64,000 nucleotides of DNA from contig SHMW01000009.1 of the NCBI GenBank assembly GCA_008080735.1, positions 28,117-92,116 on the forward strand, written 5' to 3'. This DNA is from Promethearchaeota archaeon (GTDB taxonomy: Archaea; Asgardarchaeota; Lokiarchaeia; Sigyniarchaeales; SOKP01). The number at the start of each line of letters is the position of its first letter. The first letter of the stretch is position 1. Under the pieces are notes generated by a model. That model searched no databases. It was not told the origin of the DNA and was given only the letters and a program-made list of their open reading frames with translations. Both the position numbers and the translations under genes were made by a program. Below, piece after piece: positions 25,651 to 35,592 of this stretch.

Positions 25651-28600
25651 TTATAATTCTATCGGCAACAAACTTTCTTCTTCTTCAAAAAGTGGGAGAT
25701 TACGAAGCATTTGATTTATGGTGGATAAGAATTTGTTGATATCATATTCTATTAGGTCAATGATGAATTGTATCATCATAAGGGTAAATAATTCACTTAC
25801 TATACCACGCGATATACCCAATGAATTCAGAAAAGATTCAACATTTTTTTTTACATCGCTTAGCGCAATATTGGTTTTTTTAGAGCATATTACATACAAT
25901 AATAACATTAATGATCCCATTTTATAATCTTTCCGTCCAGCAAATTTCTTTGCTAAATCTAAATACTCTGTTGATGCCTCTTCTAACGCTCCCTTTGATA
26001 AATGCTCCAATATAATATCGTAATATCGTTTCCTCATAGCGCTTCTCTTTTTAAACATCTCCTTAAATTCAGAGCGATTATCTTTTAGTTTCTGATTTAT
26101 TATATCTATTTTTTGATTAAGTTCGCGTAATTTTTTAGACTTTTCTTCTTTCTCTTCTTTTGATAAAAGTTTTTTAGGGGATTTAAATTCAAGATCTTGT
26201 TCTAAATACGACTTTATAAGGTTTTTTTCCATTTCGAATAATATAAGATTATCCTTGAAAAAATTAAGCGAAAGTTGTATCAAATCATCAATTTTAGCTT
26301 GCCACGCTTTCAAAAATTCTTTTAAAAGCCTAATTTCTGGAAGTGTTGAAAGTCGTGTATGTTCACCCAATAATTTTTCCAGATTAGTATATGCTATCTC
26401 CTCATGTTCGTTAAATATAAAAATTAACGTAGAAAGTATCAAACACACAGCCGCATGTTTTTCAAAATCTTTATCAATAAGTTCCTGAATGAGATCATTA
26501 TAAGTTGATGCTGCTTTTATATATTCATCTTTATTTATGTTTTCCAAAATACCCTCATAATATCTCTTTTTCATTAGCTTCCGTTTTGCTATATCTTGCT
26601 TATCCCTTTGTATATTTTCAGATATGTTAATAATATTCTTTTTTACCGTGTCTTTATCTAGTTCGGTAGATTCTTCTGGTTTAGATGTGGGTTCTCCAAC
26701 ATATTCGACACCTAAGATATCATATAGGAGTTTTTTCTCCTCCTCAAATAGAGGCAGATTTTCAATAAAAGACAATGCTTCTTCTAATTTATTCTGATCC
26801 TTTGCTTTATGGAGATCAATAATATATTCAACTAATAATACAGGAAATGTATCCAAAAAGAGTTGATTTGAAGAAGTGAGAGATTTAATATACTTAGCAA
26901 AGGCTTTTATCTTATCTTGTTTTATTCGAATCAGTGAAAGAATTGCGAGTGATACTGCCGCAAGATAATATTTTCGAAGATCATTCATTTTTTCTACAGT
27001 ATTTTTATAAATTTCTGCTGCTTTCTCATATTCTTCATTTTCTAATAGTTTAAGACCTTCGTTAAAATATGCTCGTTTTAATCCTTTTCGCTGCCTTAAT
27101 TCAAATTCTTTATCCAACCGGGCATCTTGTGATTTTTTTTTTATAATTGATAATCTTTCTTGTAATGATTTCTTTTTCAGCGCCGCTTCAACTTCTTTAG
27201 CCCGAGAGGCGATCATTTCCTCTTCTGAGCTTGATAATTTATTGTAAACTTCTTTTTTATAGAATTTATCTTCAATTTTATCCAGATAACTTAAAGCGGA
27301 AGATAAATCTCCTAATTCAATGAATTGTTCGGAAATAACTTTATATATTTCGTCAAAGTCAGGTTCGTAATTTTCCAAATATGCATTTGAAATATTTTGT
27401 GCTCTCTTTATTAATTCAATTGCATAATTTATGCTTGATCGACTCTCCTCTCGCTTAATACTATTTAAAGCTTCTTTATTTATGATTGTGATGAATAGTT
27501 TGCTTAGTTCTTGAGATTGTTCATAAAGCATTTGATCTCGATATATTGAATTGGCTTTCTCTAGCAAGTCTTCAATTTTTTCATAACTGGATATCTCACT
27601 TAATTGCTTTATACTTTCTATTAAAAATGGAAATGCTTGTTTAAGATATTCCTTTTTAATTGTTTTAGTTTTTATCATCAGATAGGTATCAAAAAATTTT
27701 TCTATTTGATTTCCTTCTAATAAAATGTTCAAAGATTCACATAAGAGATCATCAGCTATCTTTTGCTCTCCAATATTTATAAGTTCTCTTGCATGAGATT
27801 CTAAGTAAGCTGCCGCTCTTATATAATGGTTTTTTTCTACGAGCGTATTAGCGTTTTTCAGTTTTTCTTTATTTAGAGATTCAATTAGTTCATTTTCTGA
27901 TTTCATAAAGGAATTGATAATCTCAATTCCCTCTTTTAAATCTCTTTGTAGAGCTTCTCTTCGTAATTTTTTATTCTCATCTTCTACTTCAGAAGTATAT
28001 TCTGTTAATTCCTTTTTAAGAGCTAAAGAATCAATTTCATTTAGTAGGTACGTTGCCATTCCAAAGTCTTGTTTATGTAGGAATTGTTTTATGATTTCTT
28101 CTAAATGTTCATCTAGATTAATTTTTTCCACATCAAATGCTTCCCACATATTTTCGATCTCATCATAAGTTTTCTTCGCTTCATAGGTTTCCTTATTGTT
28201 GATATTTTTTTCCAATATCTTAATTAATATTTCAACGAGTTTATCAGTGAATTTTTCCATTGATTCAAAAAGGCCTTCCCTCTGATAGGTGTGGATGCTA
28301 ATATATAATTGTTCCCTTGCTGCTCTCAAATTACCAATCGAAACGAGATAATCTGCCGCTGATAATACTTTTTCTGTTAAATCTTCCAGAGTCTGTTTTA
28401 TTTCTTGATGAGGTAATCTCTCTAATATAGTAAATGCATTTTCTACTCGACACGCAGATATCCAAGAATTTATCGCCAATTTAAATGATTTTATAATTAA
28501 ATCTTTATTTTTAAGTTCGATTAAAGACCATTGGGCAGCACTTTCATATTGACGTGCGGCAAACTCATAATCGCCCTTTGTAAATAATTTATTCCCTTCA

Positions 28601-29358
28601 CGTATCATTGTCTCAGCATATAAGCGTTTATATTCTTTAGCTTTTCGCTTGTTTACATCTTCTATGATTTGAGCAGCTTCTAAAAAAAGATTCATTTGAG
28701 AATATAAATATGCCGCTTGTTCGCTGATAATATAATAATCTTCTCGTTCAAATATATTACTAATAAAAGCTGCTTTTTTAATTGACTTTGCGGCCTCATA
28801 AAAATTACGGTTTTCGTAATAATAATTCGCCTGCATTATTAGGATGGGAAATCGAAGCCATGCGTTTTCAAGATCTAAAGGATTATCACCCGAAATCATT
28901 GCAGAACACAGACAATGAAGTGCTTGACGGAAGTCTTTCGGGTGGAGATTGACAAATGTTTCATAATCAGGATATCTTATCCATGATTCTTCCAACAATT
29001 CTGTGATTGAGATGGAAAGGATACCATCTTCATTATAATACATTAAAATGGTTGGAATATCTCTTTTAATTTTTTTGAAAATGTCAAGAATAATTTGAAA
29101 TAATTCTCTTTCTTGGTTATCTAAAGGATTCATAAAGTATAATATACCATCCACACTAGGTATAATCTCATCAAAGTTAGCAGTTTCGCTGGTAACCACA
29201 TCTATTTCTAAATCACATATATTTTCTAAAACATGAAGTTCTCGGTTCCATTTCACGAAAGTTTCTTTATCTTTTCCCATCTCATTTAGGGCTGTTGAAA
29301 CATAAGGTAAAGATAGATCAGAATTACCCAACACTAAGATTCTAAAAATATATCTCAT
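25651..29358 (-). CDS. Giant helical-repeat protein with N-terminal P-loop-less GTPase-like domain
   Basis: 1235 residues, the largest gene here. Residues 1-145 or so look like a small-GTPase fold (FRILVLGNSDLSLPYV strand-loop; SVDGILYFMNPLDNQERELF and IPTILMYYNEDG strands), but the P-loop Gly-Lys-Thr is missing. Residues about 165-750 are TPR-like helical pairs (FPILIMQANYYYENRNFYEA, EGNKLFTKGDYEFAARQYES). From about 760 there are three long repeats of roughly 170 residues, each with coiled coil, a KRxYxxxLxxL helix, and EEYEKAAEIYKNT/DEYIKAASTYNDL/GALEEASTEYLDL. The first and last end LPLFEEE. It resembles an alpha-solenoid coat or scaffold architecture; no function is proven. Confidence 0.8.
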   Translation of the reverse strand: MRYIFRILVLGNSDLSLPYVSTALNEMGKDKETFVKWNRELHVLENICDLEIDVVTSETANFDEIIPSVDGILYFMNPLDNQERELFQIILDIFKKIKRDIPTILMYYNEDGILSISITELLEESWIRYPDYETFVNLHPKDFRQALHCLCSAMISGDNPLDLENAWLRFPILIMQANYYYENRNFYEAAKSIKKAAFISNIFEREDYYIISEQAAYLYSQMNLFLEAAQIIEDVNKRKAKEYKRLYAETMIREGNKLFTKGDYEFAARQYESAAQWSLIELKNKDLIIKSFKLAINSWISACRVENAFTILERLPHQEIKQTLEDLTEKVLSAADYLVSIGNLRAAREQLYISIHTYQREGLFESMEKFTDKLVEILIKILEKNINNKETYEAKKTYDEIENMWEAFDVEKINLDEHLEEIIKQFLHKQDFGMATYLLNEIDSLALKKELTEYTSEVEDENKKLRREALQRDLKEGIEIINSFMKSENELIESLNKEKLKNANTLVEKNHYIRAAAYLESHARELINIGEQKIADDLLCESLNILLEGNQIEKFFDTYLMIKTKTIKKEYLKQAFPFLIESIKQLSEISSYEKIEDLLEKANSIYRDQMLYEQSQELSKLFITIINKEALNSIKREESRSSINYAIELIKRAQNISNAYLENYEPDFDEIYKVISEQFIELGDLSSALSYLDKIEDKFYKKEVYNKLSSSEEEMIASRAKEVEAALKKKSLQERLSIIKKKSQDARLDKEFELRQRKGLKRAYFNEGLKLLENEEYEKAAEIYKNTVEKMNDLRKYYLAAVSLAILSLIRIKQDKIKAFAKYIKSLTSSNQLFLDTFPVLLVEYIIDLHKAKDQNKLEEALSFIENLPLFEEEKKLLYDILGVEYVGEPTSKPEESTELDKDTVKKNIINISENIQRDKQDIAKRKLMKKRYYEGILENINKDEYIKAASTYNDLIQELIDKDFEKHAAVCLILSTLIFIFNEHEEIAYTNLEKLLGEHTRLSTLPEIRLLKEFLKAWQAKIDDLIQLSLNFFKDNLILFEMEKNLIKSYLEQDLEFKSPKKLLSKEEKEEKSKKLRELNQKIDIINQKLKDNRSEFKEMFKKRSAMRKRYYDIILEHLSKGALEEASTEYLDLAKKFAGRKDYKMGSLMLLLYVICSKKTNIALSDVKKNVESFLNSLGISRGIVSELFTLMMIQFIIDLIEYDINKFLSTINQMLRNLPLFEEEESLLPIEL

Positions 29359-29452
29359 ATCAATTATTTAAAAATGTTTTTCCTTTATGATTTCTTTACT
29401 ACTATAAGATATAGTATGAAATATTAAAGAATATTTTTATTTCAAGAACAAC

Positions 29453-29461
29453 TTTTAAATA
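29453..29461 (+). promoter_or_regulatory. TATA-like box before the 29488 gene
   Basis: ttttaaata lies about 31 bases before ATG 29488, and gtgagga (29471-29477) lies 10 bases before the ATG as a possible ribosome site. Confidence 0.5.
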
Positions 29462-29487
29462 CATAATATTGTGAGGAATAGACAGTA

Positions 29488-30141
29488 ATGGACTACGTGG
29501 AAAGAAATTATGAGATTTTAGAGCAAAAAATGATTGAGAGTATGGAAAATGCTCTGGAATTTGGACGGGAACTAATAGATTCCGAACTCGATGCGGGGTT
29601 TTTTAACGCTCTTGTTAAACCTGTATTAAAAACCTTTTATGATTATTGGTGTGATAAGGACGCGCGGACGGGAACCAAAAAACAGATAAAAGTTACATTG
29701 GACATTGCCAAAAAAATGGTTGAGAATGGCTCAGATGAAAAATTTGAAAACTTAATTGAGGATAATTTTCAAGAATATCTTAGTGGGGATCAAACCTATA
29801 TTTATTGTAGTAAGAATCATAAGAATTTTGAAAGGTTAAAAAAAATTACTAAAAAGTGTTTTGTCTCGCAAGTAAAAGATGCAGTACGATTTCTAAAAGT
29901 TCAAGATAATGTAAGTTCTTATAATGAATTAACTCGTACTGTGTTTGAAACGAAAGATGAGGCATACGATTCCCTGTCCCGACAATTGGATTTTAATGAT
30001 GAGGGAATACGAATTGTTGAAGAAGATCCTTCCATCTTGACTGTTCCTACAGGAAAAAAAATAATCCTAAAAATTCTACGAAAAGGATTTGAAGAAACTA
30101 AGAGAGAATTGATTAATCGTTTGGACGAGATCTATTGCTAA
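29488..30141 (+). CDS. Hypothetical soluble helical protein
   Basis: 217 residues, charged and mostly helical (YEILEQKMIESMENALEFGR; KKQIKVTLDIAKKMVENGSD), with a C-terminal segment IRIVEEDPSILTVPTGKKII leading into a final amphipathic helix. It has three or four cysteines, not in a metal-binding pattern. No family recognised. It is divergent from the giant helical-repeat gene with 129 bases between the starts, and 40 bases upstream of the DUF2085 membrane protein gene, so a shared transcript with the latter is likely. No function proposed. Confidence 0.65.
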   Translation: MDYVERNYEILEQKMIESMENALEFGRELIDSELDAGFFNALVKPVLKTFYDYWCDKDARTGTKKQIKVTLDIAKKMVENGSDEKFENLIEDNFQEYLSGDQTYIYCSKNHKNFERLKKITKKCFVSQVKDAVRFLKVQDNVSSYNELTRTVFETKDEAYDSLSRQLDFNDEGIRIVEEDPSILTVPTGKKIILKILRKGFEETKRELINRLDEIYC

Positions 30142-30181
30142 ATTCATTGAATTGAATTACTATATATAGTCTTACTGAATT

Positions 30182-31279
30182 ATGAGTGTTGATCATAATC
30201 GAGAAGATAATATTGAAGGGGGAAAACCTTCCAGTACTCCAGAAAATAGCTTAACTAAGAAAATTTTTCTGAATCTTCTCATAGGAATGTTCTTTCTCAT
30301 GGTTTACTTCTATTTTTCTCAAAGTTTTGGATCCATCTCCACATCGTTCATTAAAAATCCCGAATTATCAATTCAATTCGGAGCTACTTTATTAATATTC
30401 ACATTTCTTTCAGTGTTAGCAGGGCCTATACGTGCGACGATTTTGGGATTTTTGGGGGAATTAATCTATCAGCTTTCCTTTTATGAAAGTCTTAAAATAG
30501 AATGGAGTATAATTGTGGCATTAATAGGATTAACTGTTAGTATCTATAAATACAAGCCCTTGAAATATAAAGATGGGATAAAAGTATATTATACGTTTCT
30601 GACATTGATGATTTCGTCGGTGTTGATAAGTGTTTTAATTGGAGCGGTACAATTTATCATATCTCCATCAATGAGCTTGGAAACAATTATTGGAGATTAT
30701 GGATTCAATTATTTTATGCAAGCACTTCTTTCCATCGTGTTTATTGTACCCTTTCTTCTATTATTGTATGATCGATTTTTAGCAAAAAAAGAACGTCATA
30801 TATATCATTTATTTCTCACTCATCATCCAATATATCAAAGCGACCATACCTTTTTTCTAAAATTCGGCAGAACCTATATATATTTTTGTTCACGTTGTTC
30901 TGGGGCAATACTCGGAGGAATTTTTACAGCATTCTTAATAGATATTCTCCGCAAAGCAATTGGATTTAGTATCAGTCCCGAATTAGCAGTGTGGTTATGT
31001 ATTTTTTTACCCATCCCGGGAATAATAGATTGGGGCACACAGCGATTATTATACCGTAAGAGTACCACGGAATCCAGATTATTTACGGGTTTTATAATTG
31101 GAGTCGCTCTCTATTTTCTAGCCTTCACTGATCAATATTATTTCTTCATGCTTTTTCTTGTGATTTTTTATTTTTCATTAGTGGGTATTCTTATGTGGTT
31201 GGGTCAAAAAAGAGCACTGAAACAAGAACAAGAGGCAGAGAATAATATTCCTTCTTTCGAAGAGGATCAATATGAGTAA
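30182..31279 (+). CDS. Membrane protein with C-terminal DUF2085 domain
   Basis: 365 residues. The N-terminal half has about five membrane helices starting at residue 25. The C-terminal half carries the DUF2085 signature: LTHHPIYQSDHTFFLKFGRT, YFCSRCSGAILGG (a CxxC after a His-rich stretch), a LPIPGIIDWGTQRLL segment and a STTESRLFTGFIIG segment. The conserved Cys, His and Asp suggest a metal-dependent membrane enzyme or transporter, but the family's function is unknown. It overlaps the following hydrolase gene by 8 bases, implying translational coupling. A Glu/Gln-rich cytoplasmic tail ends the protein. Confidence 0.8.
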   Translation: MSVDHNREDNIEGGKPSSTPENSLTKKIFLNLLIGMFFLMVYFYFSQSFGSISTSFIKNPELSIQFGATLLIFTFLSVLAGPIRATILGFLGELIYQLSFYESLKIEWSIIVALIGLTVSIYKYKPLKYKDGIKVYYTFLTLMISSVLISVLIGAVQFIISPSMSLETIIGDYGFNYFMQALLSIVFIVPFLLLLYDRFLAKKERHIYHLFLTHHPIYQSDHTFFLKFGRTYIYFCSRCSGAILGGIFTAFLIDILRKAIGFSISPELAVWLCIFLPIPGIIDWGTQRLLYRKSTTESRLFTGFIIGVALYFLAFTDQYYFFMLFLVIFYFSLVGILMWLGQKRALKQEQEAENNIPSFEEDQYE

Positions 31280-31784
31280 TGTAATATTTGTTCATGGATT
31301 AGAAAGTTCCGGACACGGATTTAAAGGGAATTTATTTCGAGAAAGGATTCCCGGATGTTTCACGCCTGATTTAAAAGAATACTCTCCCCAAATTCCTTAT
31401 CAGGAATTATTAAAAGAGAGGATGAGACAATTATCAGAGATTCTTGAAAGGAAAAATAAGTGGAAAATTATTGGATCTTCTTTTGGGGGGTTAATGAGTT
31501 CTTTATACACATTAAAGCATTCTAAAAAAGTCCAGAAACTTATTTTATTAGCACCGCTTTTAGCTGTTCCAGAATTGAATCCATCAAAATTCGAAAAGGT
31601 TGATATTCCAGTTATTGTTTACCACGGTAAGAATGATGAGGTAATTTCTATAAAGCCTACCAAGAAACGGGCAAACATGTTATTTAAAAATCTTTCCTAC
31701 AATCTCGTGGATGATGATCACATGCTTCATCCCACTGTAGAGAACTTGAATTGGAAGGAATTACTGAATATAGAGAACGATTGA
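31272..31784 (+). CDS. Small alpha/beta hydrolase (YqiA-like esterase)
   Basis: 170 residues: VIFVHGLESSGHGFKGN oxyanion region, nucleophile elbow IIGSSFGGLMSSLY (Ser in GSSFGG), acid Asp in VYHGKNDEVI, and base His in LVDDDHMLHPT. The compact size and the lack of a cap resemble YqiA/RsbQ-like short esterases. Its ATG lies inside the last codons of the DUF2085 gene (8-base overlap), so the two are probably made together; the hydrolase might process a product handled by the membrane protein, which is inference. Confidence 0.8.
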   Translation: MSNVIFVHGLESSGHGFKGNLFRERIPGCFTPDLKEYSPQIPYQELLKERMRQLSEILERKNKWKIIGSSFGGLMSSLYTLKHSKKVQKLILLAPLLAVPELNPSKFEKVDIPVIVYHGKNDEVISIKPTKKRANMLFKNLSYNLVDDDHMLHPTVENLNWKELLNIEND

Positions 31785-31830
31785 ACCATTTATTAGAAAT
31801 TTCCTCAAAGAGGTATTTTGTTGGGCAAAT

Positions 31831-32715
31831 TCATAATCCTTTTAGCAGTTCGGAAAAATTTGGCTCTTTAAATATGGAATTATATTGCTTTAGCAGGTCA
31901 ATATTAGCGATGTGAATTTTCTTTCCTTCATTATTTTTAGATGATTTAATTAAATCCATCTTTTTCATTTTGTTAAGATGATAATTAATGGTTCCGGGGT
32001 ATACATCTAATTTCTCTGCAATAGTAGAAATGGCAATTGACTCATCTCTAAATAACTCTTCAATAATTTGCGGAATGAGAGGATTTAAGAATAGGGCTTT
32101 AAATTTATCATAATCTTCTGGCACATCTTTTAGAAAGTAATGAAGAGTTTTTCCAATTTTTTTAGACCTAATTAGTTCGAAGTTTTCAAGGGTCATGATA
32201 TGTTTCAAGAATGGCGTTCTAGTAATTCCTAGTTCCTCTTCGATTTTTTCATCCCTAGCATGGATACCAGGGTTCTCCCCAATAAAATCTAATATCGCTG
32301 AGAGTTTATCATTCGATAAAATCTCTAGTTTCGTTCTCCGCTCGTTCGTGACAATCCAATTTTTTTCTTCTAAACTTCTAATTGCCAAGAAAAGATCTTC
32401 TTTGCTGTATCCCTTATTATAGGCAAGTTTTGCGATGCAGGTTGCGTATAATTTTTCGATGATTGGATATTTTTGAATTTTAGCTTGGGATTCAACTTCA
32501 AATTCCGTATCATATCGCTTTAACTTGAGAATGTCCTCAGCTACTTCCAGAACCTCTTTTTCTATCTCAGAGAGTTCCCCTATAAGTATTTTCTCTTCTT
32601 TAGAGACCAAAGGAGTGAAATCTGTTTCTCGGAAAGAACTTTCCTCCAGTACAGTTCCATTCTTTTGTTCTTTAGTATCTCTCCTTCTCTCAAGCGACAT
32701 TTTTTTTAGGATCAC
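31831..32715 (-). CDS. Two-module winged-helix regulator
   Basis: 294 residues from GTG (overlapping the previous gene's TGA as GTGA) or 289 from ATG 32700; neither has a clear ribosome site. Two winged-helix regions are seen: one near residues 150-200 (ILDFIGENPGIHARDEKIEE then TRTPFLKHIMTLENFELI) and one near 220-280 (ELFRDESIAISTIAEKLDVY then PGTINYHLNKMKKMDLIKSS). The arrangement resembles archaeal double-wHTH ArsR-like regulators. The long N-terminal part is helical and charged. The start overlap with the zinc-ribbon membrane gene suggests one transcript and possibly control linked to that membrane protein. Confidence 0.75.
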   Translation of the reverse strand: MILKKMSLERRRDTKEQKNGTVLEESSFRETDFTPLVSKEEKILIGELSEIEKEVLEVAEDILKLKRYDTEFEVESQAKIQKYPIIEKLYATCIAKLAYNKGYSKEDLFLAIRSLEEKNWIVTNERRTKLEILSNDKLSAILDFIGENPGIHARDEKIEEELGITRTPFLKHIMTLENFELIRSKKIGKTLHYFLKDVPEDYDKFKALFLNPLIPQIIEELFRDESIAISTIAEKLDVYPGTINYHLNKMKKMDLIKSSKNNEGKKIHIANIDLLKQYNSIFKEPNFSELLKGL

Positions 32716-34322
32716 GCATATTTTTCTAAAAATTGGATAAATTCAATCTGTTCTTCAGAGTCCATATATTTAAGCTGTTTAGCGATTTTTTCATAGTTTT
32801 CTGGTTTTACATTAGGAAGTTTTCTAATTTTGTCAATTAATTTTTGTGGAATCCTTTCTTGATAAAGAGTGATAATGGCTTCTATATATTTTATTTGTTG
32901 CTCTTTTGTTAAAAAGGCCAGTTCTCTGAGTAATTCTTGCTTTTCCTTTTTGGGAATCTTTAAATCAATAATTCTCTCTCGAATATCTTTTGAAAGTACT
33001 GCAAATATTTTTGCAAAATATTCTTTCACAAGTTTTTTATCTTTCTCATTTTTTACGGGCAGAAGTGATTCATGTAATTTGGTCTCAATTTCCTCTTCCT
33101 TATATTTTGAAATCTCTTGTTCTCTACTTTTTTTCTCTTCCAACTCTTCCTTTTTTATTTTTGTGATTTCCTTTTTAACTTGTTCCTTTTTTTCTTCGGT
33201 TATTTCGATTTTTTCGGGTTCTTTAACCGAATCTATTTCTTGGAGGTCTGGTTTTGGTAATTTCTCTTCCCTTTCTTGGGGGACGGGTTTTGCTGGTTCC
33301 TTTTCTTGAGATTTTTCTCTTTTCAATTGGATCTCTTCTTTTTTATATCCTTCAGGCTTAGCAAGATATAAAATGAATAAGAGAATTCCTTTTAGCAAGA
33401 TAAATATCCCAGCGGAAAAAAACATCACGCTAAGAACTCCTAAAATAAAGGTTCTCACGCCGTCTTTGACTTTAAAGGATTGTTTATATTTTATTTTATT
33501 TTTTAAATGATAATCTATAATTAAGGGAATAATAGCTAAAAGTAGAAACACACCATATACGATGAGATAAGGAAAAATCTTCATAATATTGGAGGGGGAG
33601 ATATACAGTAAATATAAGCCGAATGGCTCACCTTGGATCTCAATACCACCACCAAATAAAGCAGTGAATACAAAAATTATTATGATAAAACCGGCTTTAG
33701 AAGAGAAATGGTTCAGTGAATTTTTCGCCAGCAGACCTATATCGTATGCATTTTCCCCTGTGTTTTTTCTATTCAAGATTACAAATAATATTAATAATAT
33801 TCCTTTGAGTAATAGGAATGCTCCAGAGCCGTAAATTATGCATCCTAATATACCAAAACAAAATCCATCAAGAAGAATATCTCCATACTTACCTTCTTGG
33901 ATATGTTTTGAAATATATCGTTTATCTATGGCAGTAATAATAATACCTATGATTCCGAGGAGTGATTGACGAATGACTATTAGCATCCAATCATCGAGAT
34001 TCCAGATTATTTCCAATATCATCGCGAAAGCTACAAGTGCTCCGATTAAGCTGATAATATAAGTAAATTTATTGAGATTCTGAATTGCCTTATTTAAGGA
34101 GGAGTAGGTTTTGGGTTTATGAAGAGATTTCGTAAAACTTCTTGGATAAGATCTTCTTTCAGGAGCCTCAAATTGTCTCTGAGTAAATCTTTTCCCCTCT
34201 AAACTAAACGGTTTACCACAATGTTCACAATAAACTTGAGTTCCCTCTTCAATTAACTGCGATAGTTCATCTGGAAAAAGATACCCGCACTCTGAGCACA
34301 CAAACACTTTTTTCTTAGACAT
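32712..34322 (-). CDS. Zinc-ribbon membrane protein with charged cytoplasmic tail
   Basis: 536 residues. The N-terminus holds a zinc ribbon (VFVCSECGYLF then VYCEHCGKPF; CxxC pairs about 17 residues apart). About eight membrane helices follow (about residues 85-315), then a long Lys/Glu-rich coiled coil (about 330-425) and a C-terminal helical domain (EYFAKIFAVLSKDIRERIID through IEFIQFLEKYA) with repeated LxxLxxxxxxQxxxxI units. No enzyme motif. The layout suggests a membrane-anchored scaffold or sensor. It is translationally coupled to the winged-helix gene. No family recognised. Confidence 0.7.
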   Translation of the reverse strand: MSKKKVFVCSECGYLFPDELSQLIEEGTQVYCEHCGKPFSLEGKRFTQRQFEAPERRSYPRSFTKSLHKPKTYSSLNKAIQNLNKFTYIISLIGALVAFAMILEIIWNLDDWMLIVIRQSLLGIIGIIITAIDKRYISKHIQEGKYGDILLDGFCFGILGCIIYGSGAFLLLKGILLILFVILNRKNTGENAYDIGLLAKNSLNHFSSKAGFIIIIFVFTALFGGGIEIQGEPFGLYLLYISPSNIMKIFPYLIVYGVFLLLAIIPLIIDYHLKNKIKYKQSFKVKDGVRTFILGVLSVMFFSAGIFILLKGILLFILYLAKPEGYKKEEIQLKREKSQEKEPAKPVPQEREEKLPKPDLQEIDSVKEPEKIEITEEKKEQVKKEITKIKKEELEEKKSREQEISKYKEEEIETKLHESLLPVKNEKDKKLVKEYFAKIFAVLSKDIRERIIDLKIPKKEKQELLRELAFLTKEQQIKYIEAIITLYQERIPQKLIDKIRKLPNVKPENYEKIAKQLKYMDSEEQIEFIQFLEKYA

Positions 34323-34586
34323 ATATCACACTGACTTATATGTGTTATTTGTTTTTTATAGTTTATTTTTTTTGTTATTTTCGCAAATTTGCTACTCTTA
34401 GATTTATTATTCTATATAATTCTTATTCAACTCTTTTTTCTAATTTGATATACAAATCAGTTCAGCAATTTAAAAATAACATTCTCTATGAAAAATGTTG
34501 TTTTAATAATAAAAAATAAAATGGAGTCCAATTTTTTCATATCGGATCTATTAAAATTAGCTAAAGGTCAAATCTCGATTTCTTTT

Positions 34587-35459
34587 TCACATTAAATTCT
34601 TGATTTGTGGAAGTGATTTTACCAGTGTTTGAATTGCCCTGTCTATTCCATTTTCCATATCTGGGTGGATTTCATTCGTTTCTAAGAGGTCATATTCGGT
34701 TCCCGGAAGATCGGAAACGGCTAAAATCGCGCTTGTTTCGAGATTATATTGTTTTCCCAATAAAAACATGACACTTGACTCCATATCAATCGCCTCAACG
34801 TTTATGGCTCTCATTGCGTTGAGAAAATCGGTAGTCTCACAGAAAAGGGCATCGGTCGTCCATAGATCAACTTTTTTAAGATTTTTTGGATATAATTTTC
34901 TACCCTCCTTGAATAAAGTATTTGTTAAATCTTCATGAGGGGTGGTAATAAATATCTCAGGACAACCTGCGATTAAACTTTGAAATCTGCTTATGGGATT
35001 TGAAACAGAGCCAAAACGCGTTGAAAGTCCGGGAAATTTCAAGATATATTGAGGAGAAGTTCCATCACCGCAATAGGTAGCATTTGGAATGATAACATCT
35101 CCGATATTAATATTTGAACTTAACCCTGAAACGCCACCACAAAAATCTACACGAATTATCTTCTTTGCTTTAGTTCTTCTGAGACTCTCAATCATGATGG
35201 CCATATTTGGAGCTCCTACATGACATTGAATAATACTCACTCTTATCCCATTAATAATCCCATTATAGACTTTTCCTTGTTTATTTTTACCATCTAATTT
35301 ATTTACCAACTTTTTCATTACAGCTTTTACTGTTGGAAGAATGACGATATCATTTACATGATCTGGTTTTGTTTCTAGAAACATTCGGACAATTTTTTCA
35401 TCAACATCGATAAATTTCAATCCTAAATTCAAAAGCTCAGATTTAATTCTGTTTATCAT
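34587..35459 (-). CDS. Nucleoside phosphorylase (PNP/UDP family)
   Basis: 290 residues, slightly longer than the 230-260 of common uridine/purine nucleoside phosphorylases. Features: VSIIQCHVGAPNMAIMIESL (phosphate/nucleoside loop), IIRVDFCGGVSGLSSNINIGDVIIP, a WTTDALFCET segment, the INVEAIDMESSVMFLLG signature with the ribose-binding Met-Glu, and the ILAVSDLPGTEYD catalytic Asp region. It cleaves nucleosides with phosphate to base and ribose-1-phosphate in the cytoplasm. Base preference is not readable. It stands alone, divergent from Taw1 by about 130 bases. Confidence 0.9.
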   Translation of the reverse strand: MINRIKSELLNLGLKFIDVDEKIVRMFLETKPDHVNDIVILPTVKAVMKKLVNKLDGKNKQGKVYNGIINGIRVSIIQCHVGAPNMAIMIESLRRTKAKKIIRVDFCGGVSGLSSNINIGDVIIPNATYCGDGTSPQYILKFPGLSTRFGSVSNPISRFQSLIAGCPEIFITTPHEDLTNTLFKEGRKLYPKNLKKVDLWTTDALFCETTDFLNAMRAINVEAIDMESSVMFLLGKQYNLETSAILAVSDLPGTEYDLLETNEIHPDMENGIDRAIQTLVKSLPQIKNLM

Positions 35460-35592
35460 ATTAAACCAATTTGTTATTTTTTATAAGTTAGATTCTATTT
35501 ATATCTACACTTATAATTCTAAATTGAAATCCTTATTATTTTTAGTTTTTTATTGTTAATAAGGATAAATGAGATTTATGTGATTTGGTTAT

